Made by a program: the position numbers and the translations under genes
In this document: positions 56,455-64,000 of the stretch, in pieces
Layout: each line of letters begins with the position of its first letter
Numbering within the stretch: position 1 is the first letter of the stretch
The notes under the pieces: model-generated
Seen by the model: only the letters and a program-made list of their open reading frames with translations
The model's database searches: none
Told to the model about the DNA's origin: nothing
Assembly (NCBI RefSeq): GCF_013426205.1
Contig: NC_089426.1
Span: 868,001 to 932,000, forward strand
Origin: Metarhizium brunneum
Lineage: Eukaryota > Ascomycota > Sordariomycetes > Hypocreales > Clavicipitaceae
Length of the DNA: 64,000 nt
Reading direction: 5' to 3'

Positions 56455-58118
56455 ATGGCTGCCGCTACGACAAATGGCGAGTCGTCTGCGGCTCTAGACG
56501 AGTTGAAGCCTCCTTCCGGCGTTGTCCTTCCTCCACGCGAAATACGCAATATTCTGGAAAAGACTGCTGGTTACGTCGCAAGAAACGGCGCCATATTCGA
56601 GGATCGCATTCGAGATAAGGAGTCAGCAAATCCGAAATTCAGCTTTTTGAACCCCGACGACGCGTACCATGCATTTTATCAATGGCGACTGGCCGAAGTA
56701 AAATCTGGGAGAGGGACGGATGTCGCCGCCGGCCGCGCAGGCGAAGCCGCTGCGGAACCAGAGAAGCCAAAAGGGCCCCCAAAGCCTCCCGACTTTGAAT
56801 TCTCTGCGCGCATGCCTCGTATTAACCAGAAGGATTTGGAGGTCATTCGTCTGACGGCATTATTCGTCGCCAAGAATGGACGGCAATTCATGACCCAACT
56901 GGCCCAGCGAGAGACTGGCAACCCGCAGTTCCAGTTTCTTATCCCAAACCACACGTTTCACAATTTCTTCCAGCACCTCATTGATCAGTACACCACACTC
57001 ATACGAGCTGCCGGGCTTGACGGCGAGGGCGGCAAGCTTCAGGAAGAGAAAACCGCCGAGCTGGAGCGCAACGTCAAAGACAAGTATTGTGTGTTGACTC
57101 GGGCTAGGCAACGAGCTGATTACGCCAAATTTCAGGAATTGGAACGTCAGAAGAAGGAGGAGGAAGAGGAAAAGAAAAAGGAAGAATTTTCGCGCATCGA
57201 CTGGGGCGACTTTGTCGTGGTTGAGACTATCACCTTTACCGAAGCGGACGAGACGGCAAACCTACCACCTCCGACCAACCTGTCCGAGCTCCAGTATGCC
57301 TCTCTCGAAGACAGAAACAAGGCCTCACTAAGCATGCTACGTATTGAAGAAGCCATGCCTGGTGAAGAATTCAGTGTTGGGAGCGGCCCTGCTGTTATAC
57401 CATATGCACCTTCACCCGTTCCCCCTCAGCCAAGTTATGGTGCACAGCAACCCGCACAAACTTATCCTCAACCGGGCCAGATGCCTGCCGTGCAAGCACC
57501 CCCCAACGGCTACCAGCCACAGAGATCTTCTCAGGAGGAAGAGGAAGCTCGTCGCATCCAGGAACGAGCTGACGCCCAAGCCCGCATCCAACAAGCACAA
57601 TCGGAAGCGAGAGGCGGTGCGCCGCCAATGAAAATCCGAGAGAACTATGTGCCTCGGGCGGCGCAACGAGGCAAGCAAGCTGGCCAGACTGCCCTCTGCC
57701 CCAATTGCAAACAGCAGATTCCTATCAATGAGCTCGAAGCTCATATGCGGAGTACGTACTTTTCATGCAAGTCTATTTGGTTTTATACTCCCGCGAGACT
57801 AACATACGTATAGTTGAACTTCTGGATCCCAGATGGAAAGAGCAAAAAGCGGCAGCAGAGTCACGGTACTCGGCGACTATTACAGGTTCTGAAATTGCCC
57901 AAAACCTCAAGCGTCTCGCGAGTCAACGAAACGATGTGTTTGACCCTGCAACTGGTCAGGCCATGTCCGAAGAAGAGTTGGCGAGGCGGAAGAAGGCAGC
58001 ATTAAACCCGGCCGAGGCGCAGCAGGAGAGCAAGCCGCAAGCGATGAATCCACAAACTGTCAATGTCGAAGAGCAAATCCGGGCTATTCACCAGAAATTT
58101 GCAGGCGACAGGAAGTAG
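56455..58118 (+). CDS. PRP21: Splicing factor 3a subunit 1 (Prp21 homologue)
   Basis: Two exons, 56455-57751 and 57814-58118, joined across a 62-base GTACGT...TATAG intron, encode 533 residues. Two SURP modules are clear: about 30-80 ('ILEKTAGYVARNGAIFEDRI', 'DDAYHAFYQWRL') and about 128-180 ('TALFVAKNGRQFMTQLAQRE', 'HTFHNFFQHLI'). The Prp21 core follows, then a Glu/Lys-rich helix, a Pro/Gln-rich linker, and the 'CPNCKQQIPINELEAHMR' and 'ELLDPRWKEQK' segments that bind the other SF3a subunits. The ubiquitin-like domain at the end of human SF3A1 is absent, as in yeast. It is part of the U2 snRNP that recognises the branch point. The upstream in-frame codons from 56335 are rejected because the family starts near MAAATT. 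Confidence 0.92.
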
Positions 58119-58992
58119 AGGCGAGGTGTCTAGTGCGCAGCCTGCAGTAACTGTGTAATAACTATGGCCGCTGTTGGTACGGGAGGGGGGAAAGCATACA
58201 AAAACAAGACTACATTTGTGTGGAGAAAATTCCAGCGGGAAAGTGCGGTTCAGTTTGCAGGATGATGTTGTACATTAACTATACCAGGCATGGGGAGAGG
58301 TGTTCACTGTTGGCGCGGCGTTACTTGGGAATATAATCAAGACGGGAAGGCTGCGGTCTGGCCATGGTCATAGCCTCTTTATAGGACGCTGATTTAAATG
58401 CGTTACTTACATTGTACACCATACCAGATGACCGCATGCCTACCTCTAGGTCTAAGTACTTAGGTAGTATTGACCGGTGGTGGGCTCATGGTTGTCAACT
58501 CACTCACTCGTGCAGGCGGGTCGATTTGACGTAAGACCCCAGCGCCATGTCATTCATGTCGATTCATCCACCAAGCCCAAGAATTTCTCCAGTGTCCCTC
58601 CACGCACCATCACCCCACTTGAGCACCTTGGGAACACTTGAGCGCTCGCACTCCAACTCCTCATCGACAAAGAAGGCTCCAACGATTTGCGGCACATGCG
58701 CCAAATCACACAACAAACTCCCTGACTAGCCAACCACTGAGTCGCAAATATTTCTGCGATCCTCACAACCTGCCCGACCTCAACCCCTCCACCCTGAACG
58801 ACGAAGCCACCGCACACGCGCGAGCTAGCTTCGTCAGCTCCTCACCACAGTCCTCCCCTCCGCCGTCCTCCAAAAACCGCCAATCTGTCTGGGCAGCAGA
58901 ACTCCGGCCGGGCTGCCGACCATAATAAGCCCACGTCCTCTACGTCTCCCAACTCGCCGCCCAAGAGTCCCTCCTCGCTGCACCGGCCCATC
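58119..58992. other. Intergenic region and probable long leader of SNX3
   Basis: No separate gene. From about 58540 the DNA is Pro/Ser-codon-like and C-rich with short frames, consistent with a long 5' leader containing upstream ATGs (for example 58547). In-frame codons continue upstream of the SNX3 ATG without a better start. A CTAAGTACTTAG palindrome lies at 58452-58463. Confidence 0.4.
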
Positions 58993-59575
58993 ATGCAGGC
59001 CATGCCGGATACCCGCCAGCAGAGCTTCGACGAGATTTACGGCCCGCCCGAGAACTTCCTGGAGATAGAGGTACAATTTTCCCATGGCCACCTGGGCGCT
59101 CCCTCCCACCTCCGTCACGGCCAGACTGGGCGGTCACTAACCCCAACCCTTTGGCTGCATCTAGGTTCGCAACCCCAGAACCCACGGCATCGGCCGGTCC
59201 ATGTACACGGACTACGAGATCCTCTGCCGCACCAACATCCCCGCCTTCAAGCTGCGCCAGAGCAGCGTCCGCCGCCGATACTCGGATTTCGAATACTTCC
59301 GCGACATACTGGAGCGGGAGAGTGCGCGCGTGACCATCCCCCCTCTGCCTGGAAAAGTGTTTACCAATAGATTTAGCGACGATGTGATTGAGGGGCGGCG
59401 CGCGGGGCTGGAGAAGTTTTTGAAGATTGTCGTGGGACACCCGTTGCTGCAGACTGGTAGTAAGGTTTTGGCTGCGTTTGTGCAAGGTATGCGTTTTGCC
59501 TTGTGCGGTGGTGTTTTTGGAAGACGAGCTGACCGAACCGAAATAGATCCCAACTGGGACCGAAACGCATGGTGA
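58993..59575 (+). CDS. SNX3: Sorting nexin SNX3/Grd19 (PX domain)
   Basis: Three exons, 58993-59070, 59165-59486 and 59547-59575, encode 142 residues, the normal length. The start [19 protein letters not shown] is that of filamentous-fungal SNX3. The PX domain fills the rest: '[20 protein letters not shown]', the phosphoinositide-binding '[11 protein letters not shown]', the 'PPLPGK' loop and '[18 protein letters not shown]', closing DPNWDRNAW. It binds PI3P on endosomes and delivers cargo to retromer for retrieval to the Golgi. The last exon is only 29 bases. No lesion is seen. Confidence 0.94.
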
Positions 59576-59897
59576 TGGACGTGGATGGATGTGATGAGAA
59601 ACGGAGGGGTAGCGTCATGAAAGTTTGGGTTCGCGCGTGAAAAGAGAGGCGGTGATGGAAGCATATTGCCTTTGCTTCGTTCAAAAGATTGGAATTTCAC
59701 CACGGTGACTGTCATCTCTATATTGATTCGGTGTTTTGGTGGGCTTGGCCTTTATTCCTTTCCCTAGTCATTCCCGGCTCAATTCCTACTTTGCAGCACT
59801 GCGTTTTTCCTTGTCTCGATTGGCTACAGGTACCCGTGTGTTTGGTACGGCATAGCTTGCGCCGTGTATTTCAAATCTGTCCCGATACTATCGTCAA

Positions 59898-60851
59898 TTG
59901 ATTATTTACATAGGAAACCGGCTCCATGCCGGTGCCCGCTGCTATTTCCAGTCATCGGAACCAGACCCCAGGCTGAGTCATCCCCGCCCTACGGACGACA
60001 AAGCCCATGGCGACATGCATCTGATGTCACTCATCCCAACTTTGTACAAACCCCTCGGTGACCACTCGCCGAGCCCCGTGATGAGTGGCACCTGTTCGTC
60101 AATGCACTCGGCGAGCAGTACGCTGCTGCGGATATTTCCAAGACGGCCCCTGACAGACTGCGGTCTACATCGGCCGCGCGGCAGCAGAACATGGACTGCG
60201 TCTGCGACACAAAGCCCCGGGCTTGGATCGCGACGACGCATCAGACTCATGCCCCTCGGCGGCTCCATCACCTACGGCAGCAAATCCTCCGACGGCAACG
60301 GCTACAGAATGCCGCTGTGCAAGCTCCTCGCCGCAGACGGTCACGCTGTCGAGATGCTGGGCTCTCGACGGGCGGGCACCATGGCTCAAAACCGCCACGA
60401 GGGGTGGCGCGGGTTCCGAATCGACCAGCTCCAGGCCAAGGTTGTGCAGTCCGTATCCGGGTTCTCACCGGACGTGATTACGTTCAACGCCGGGAGCAAC
60501 GACTGCCGCCAGCAGTACGAAATTGACACGGCGGGCCGGCGGGTACGACACTTGCTGGAGGGGCTGTGGGCGGCGTCGCCGCGGACTACGATTGTTTTGT
60601 CTACCTTGGTTAGGAGTGCGGACGAGAAGGCGGAGGAGGCGGTGTCGCGTGTGAATGAACAGATTTGGGGGATTTCAGAGGAATTGGTTGCGGCGGGGAG
60701 GAAGTTGGTGATGGTGGATATGCATGTTGAGGCGTTGGGTTTGGAGCATTTGGCAGACGGGACGCATCCCAATGATGAGGGATACGCGGAGATGGCGAGG
60801 ATTTGGTATGATGGTATTAAGGAGGCTGAATTGAAAGGCTTCTTGTTGTAG
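59898..60851 (+). CDS. SGNH hydrolase, CE3-like esterase
   Basis: The open frame runs from 59898. The catalytic core starts near 60228 with 'RIRLMPLGGSITYGSKSSDG' (block I, nucleophile Ser in GGS rather than the common GDS). Later come 'GSRRAGTMAQN', 'FNAGSNDC' (block III, Asn oxyanion) and 'LADGTHPNDEGY' (block V, catalytic Asp/His). This order matches carbohydrate-esterase family 3 and related SGNH acyl-esterases that deacetylate plant or microbial polysaccharides. The roughly 110 residues before the core are low in structure, Ser/Arg-rich and have no clean signal peptide. The real start is therefore uncertain; it could be an internal Met (60015 or 60249) or lie in an unrecognised upstream exon. 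Confidence 0.75.
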   Translation: MIIYIGNRLHAGARCYFQSSEPDPRLSHPRPTDDKAHGDMHLMSLIPTLYKPLGDHSPSPVMSGTCSSMHSASSTLLRIFPRRPLTDCGLHRPRGSRTWTASATQSPGLGSRRRIRLMPLGGSITYGSKSSDGNGYRMPLCKLLAADGHAVEMLGSRRAGTMAQNRHEGWRGFRIDQLQAKVVQSVSGFSPDVITFNAGSNDCRQQYEIDTAGRRVRHLLEGLWAASPRTTIVLSTLVRSADEKAEEAVSRVNEQIWGISEELVAAGRKLVMVDMHVEALGLEHLADGTHPNDEGYAEMARIWYDGIKEAELKGFLL

Positions 60852-61667
60852 AAGTGCTTGTGGGATTGTTGTTTAGTTTTGTAGAATTGTCTTGTCCGCT
60901 ATCGGAGCTGTAGGGTAGCGGTTTGATATGTATAAGTCGCAGTTGTACTCCGTACAGGAGACGCCTTGATGGTCTGGTGGGTAAGACAAACCGGACACGG
61001 ACAGGGCACGAAATGGTGCGAGTATTGCGTTGGAATTTATGGCGAATAAGATATCAATTAATGATTCATGTGGCAAGGCTGCATAGCGAACTGATGGTCT
61101 AGACTGCCGCTCCAGCCACTGGTGGAAACCGGCTCCCCAGGTCCGGAATTCTGACAGCCTCGGAGATGTTGCTCTTCCATTCTAGAAGTTCTACTACCCA
61201 CTCCACAGTAAATTGCGCTCACGCCCCACTAGGTAGTGCCTAGCTATTATAATGGCTTTATTTTAGTATAATATATTGGCGTAAATTTAATAATGAGCCA
61301 ATATATCATGCCATTAAATACTTACTTACTTACATTATGGGGAGAGTTTAAATGCAGTAAATAGTAGGGGGATAAGCGCACCTAGAAGAAAGAGCGAGTC
61401 CGCCTGAGCAATTCACGTTCCAGATATCCACATCCACGACCAGACGCCTTACACCAGCCCGCGATCCACCCATATGTCAAAAGTGGGTCAAAGGGCGCGC
61501 AGGATTTAAGCAAGATCCGAGCCCGCGCAAATCCAACTCCGATCTGGCTTGTACTAAAAGTGAGTAGCCGATGCCGGGTCCTTGTATAAAGTCATGGTGA
61601 TGCGCCTCTATGATTCCTTTCCGGACGGCAGTCCGACATGAGCCACTCTCTTGTCCATTAGTTCGAA
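60852..61667. other. Intergenic stretch with an AT-rich inverted repeat
   Basis: No gene. Contains a TACTCCGTAC motif at 60946-60955 and the inverted repeat at 61251-61315, followed by the promoter of the MFS gene. Confidence 0.45.
61251..61315. repeat. Imperfect inverted repeat, possible MITE end
   Basis: AATGGC...ATATATTGGC (61251-61280) is mirrored by GCCAATATAT...GCCATT (61297-61315), with a 16-base loop and a few unpaired bases in the left arm. The surrounding 120 bases are AT-rich. Confidence 0.6.
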
Positions 61668-63193
61668 ATGGCAGTTGCAACGGCCACATCCTCGACGATT
61701 GAATTGCGCCACCAGGGCGATTCTACCCCGACCTCGCTCCAGTGCAATGACCGACAGGCCACGCCGCCGCCCGAGGAGGACGGGCTGGACGTAGATGGGA
61801 GACAGGAGTTTTCGCTGCCGCCCGTGGACGGGGGCAAGGACGCATGGTTCTTCCTGGCCGCCTGCTTCTTCGTCGAGGCCCTGACGTGGGGTACGTGTCT
61901 CTGCTAACCCCCAAGTTGCTGGAGTTGTCATAAACTGCCGATGCTAAAACACGCCGCAGGCTTCCCGTTCTCGTTTGGCGTCTTCCAGGACTACTACAGC
62001 ACGCACGAGCCGTTTGCGGGATCAGAGCAAATCCCCATCATCGGCACCTGTGCCATGGTGCGCCGCCCTCCCCCATCCCCCAGCCTCAAGTACAAGTACT
62101 CACGCGCGCGCAGGGCATCATGTACCTCGACATCCCCCTCGTCATGGGCATCCAGAGAATGTACCCCTGGTTCAGCAGGTGGTCGCCCATGATAGGCCTC
62201 GTGCTGATGTGCGTCTCGCTGGCGGCCAGCTCCTTCTCTCAAAACGTCGGCCACCTCATCGTCACGCAGGGCGTCTTCTACGCCATCGGCGGCTCCATCT
62301 CCTACTGCCCGTGCCTGCTGTACATGGACGAGTGGTTCGCCCGGCGCAAGGGCCTCGCCTACGGCATCATGTGGTCGGGCACGGGGCTGGCCGGCTTCTC
62401 GCTGCCCCTGATCCTCGAGGTCTTCCTGCGCCGGTACGGCTTCCGCACGACGCTGCGCATCTGGGCCGTCGCGCTGCTCGTCCTGACCATGCCGCTCGCC
62501 TTCTTCATCAAGCCCCGGCTGCCGCGCGCCGCCACGACGCACATCAAGCCCTTCAAGCTGGGGTTTGCGCTGACAAAGACGTTTATGCTGCATCAGGTTG
62601 CCAACACCGTCCAGGGGCTGGGCTTCTTCCTGCCGGGCATCTATCTGCCCACGTATGCGAGATCCATCGGCGCGAGCAGCTTTACCTCTGCCTTGACGCT
62701 GCTGCTCGTCAATGTTGCCTCGACAGTTGGCTGTGCCGTCATGGGCTCCCTGACTGATCATTTACATGTGACTACGTGTCTGATGATATCGGCCGCCGGC
62801 GCGGGACTGGGTACGTTTTTGTTGTGGGGGTTCGCCACCTCCATCCCGGTCCTGTTTGTATTCTGCATTATCTACGGTCTGTTTGCGGGCCCGTACACGT
62901 CGGCTTGGACGGGCATAATGAAGGACGTTGCTACCGAGATGGGCACCTACCGCGGCACCAGCGGGGGAAGCTCGTTTGACCCAACCATGGTTATTGGTGT
63001 CCTCTCCACGGGGAGAGGAATCGGGAACATCGTTTCGGGCCCCTTAAGCCAGGTCTTGGTCAAGGGCATGCCGTGGAAGGGAGAGGCCCTGGGCGGTTAC
63101 GGAACCGGCTACGGCCCTTTGATTGCATTTACGGGCGTAACGGCGGTTTTGAGCGGTGCGACATTTGTATGGCACCGCGTGGGATGGATGTAG
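61668..63193 (+). CDS. MFS transporter, monocarboxylate-porter-like
   Basis: Three exons, 61668-61890, 61960-62057 and 62114-63193, encode 466 residues. A charged cytosolic N-terminus (about 60 residues) precedes 'AWFFLAACFFVEALTWGFPF' and 'FGVFQDYYSTH', the signature of fungal monocarboxylate-type (MCT/Mch-like) porters, whose usual motif is GxFGVFQxYY in the first helices. Twelve membrane segments can be read. The loop 'DEWFARRKGLAYGIMWSGTG' is the conserved R-x-G-x-A family motif. The substrate is unknown; candidates are short organic acids, riboflavin or related anions. No lesion is seen. It lies about 0.8 kb downstream of the esterase gene in the same direction. Confidence 0.88.
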
Positions 63194-63469
63194 GGCGATC
63201 AAGTATATCTGGGCATATCAAGGTACGATGCATTCTGTGCGGATGGTGGGATAAAAAGCTCGGTTTAGACAAAAATTCAAGAACATCTATTCATCAGTAC
63301 GCTGGACGGCCCCGTCTTTCGACGCTCCGATACGCTAGCTGTGCCGTGTACACCATGTTTGAGAATATTCAGTCTCGTCCATGTCCAGCCCTTGTCCAGC
63401 CACGTTGGCTTTAAACACCTCTAGGCAGAGTATACCAATAGCCTCACGCTGGGCTCCTGCCCAACCGAC

Positions 63470-64000
63470 TCAAATATCAACCGTCTTGTCGCCGTCAAAC
63501 CCCACGGCCGGTTCCAGCCTATACCCTCGCTGATTTGCCAAGAGGCGAATCGGCGGCACGGCCCCGAACGCATCCGGCCCCCGGTCCGCGAGAAAGTCGC
63601 AGTTGTAGTGCGTGTGCCCAAACGCCCACAAGACGACGCCCCTGTTGACAAAACACTCCTCCCGGGACAAGTCGGTCGAGAACCCGCACTTATACGACTC
63701 GTCCACAAACCGCGGATCAACCGCCCTCTCGTCCCTCGACGGACTCCAGTGCGTAAAGATGGCCATCCTGAAGGCGGCTTCGTGGCCCGACTCCTCCTCC
63801 AGCGAGACCACCGTGTCGTTCAGCCACTCCAGGTCGCGCACGTGCGCCCTATGATGATCGCTCATGTTCCCCTGCTTGGTTCGCAAAGACTGACTCGGGC
63901 GCTCCATCGGCCGGTCGTCACTCGTGCACCGGAGGCTGGAGAACAGGCTGCACCCCAGGATGAAGGTGTTTGTTTTTGGAATCTGGAACGCCCTCTTGTC
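63470..64000 (-). CDS. Calcineurin-like metallophosphoesterase, 3' part only
   Basis: The minus-strand frame is open from the window end (64000) to a stop at 63470, 176 codons visible. It lacks the N-terminus, which lies beyond the window. Motifs of the metallophosphoesterase C-terminal half are present: 'RMAIFTHWSP' (metal-binding His) and 'VLWAFGHTHYNCDF' (GHTH, the last metal ligands). Related fungal proteins are uncharacterised calcineurin-like phosphoesterases often annotated as Ser/Thr phosphatase-family proteins. The Met at 63907 is internal: the frame continues upstream ('FILGCSLFSSL'). Confidence 0.8.
   Translation of the reverse strand, partial: DKRAFQIPKTNTFILGCSLFSSLRCTSDDRPMERPSQSLRTKQGNMSDHHRAHVRDLEWLNDTVVSLEEESGHEAAFRMAIFTHWSPSRDERAVDPRFVDESYKCGFSTDLSREECFVNRGVVLWAFGHTHYNCDFLADRGPDAFGAVPPIRLLANQRGYRLEPAVGFDGDKTVDI

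Noticed and set aside
61994..62761. 255- and 260-codon frames overlapping the MFS transporter at 61668
   Set aside because: They are Arg/His/Pro-rich frames created by GC-rich third positions of the transporter; no family.

Overview
The window looks like nuclear DNA of a filamentous ascomycete (Pezizomycotina), most likely a Hypocreales species close to the insect- or nematode-associated Clavicipitaceae. This rests on short GT-AG introns (about 48-80 bp), fungus-specific families (HsbA, Zn(II)2Cys6 regulators, Ecl1, CYP504, a group-type hybrid histidine kinase), a proteinase K/Pr1-type subtilisin and an enterotoxin-A-like ADP-ribosyltransferase. The species assignment is inference; no search was run.

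The left part (about 1-27 kb) is an accessory, gene-poor region. It holds predicted secreted proteins: an HsbA-like surface-binding protein, a subtilisin, two intact cysteine-rich proteins, a broken third one, and a tandem ADP-ribosyltransferase of 664 residues. Between them are AT-rich gaps, a copia retrotransposon end, a PIF1/Helitron-like helicase relic, a kinase-like gene with a one-base frameshift, a jacalin-lectin remnant and a DUF7728-like gene whose presumed signal peptide is interrupted. Several lesions are C-to-T or G-to-A type, as repeat-induced point mutation (RIP) would leave, but I could not compute RIP indices.

From 27.4 to 33.5 kb a multi-exon MFS transporter, a Zn(II)2Cys6 regulator and an NAD(P)-binding reductase/epimerase sit together. 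The regulator and reductase are divergent across about 300 bp, which suggests a small regulated efflux or metabolic unit. A small Ecl1-like zinc protein, a PAS/hybrid histidine kinase and a short Zn(II)2Cys6 protein with an altered first zinc ligand follow, separated by long gaps.

From 44 kb to the right end the window is mostly housekeeping: a CYP504 phenylacetate hydroxylase, Sec2 (Rab exchange factor), Pmt1 (protein O-mannosyltransferase), SF3a1/Prp21 (splicing), SNX3/Grd19 (retromer cargo sorting), an SGNH/CE3-like esterase, a monocarboxylate-type MFS transporter and the 3' part of a metallophosphoesterase. Sec2, Pmt1 and SNX3 all serve the secretory or endosomal route. A short motif, TACTCCGTA and its complement, recurs in the non-coding gaps across the whole window.

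Exon limits were placed by eye from splice consensus and reading-frame continuity. Functions come from motif recognition, not database searches.
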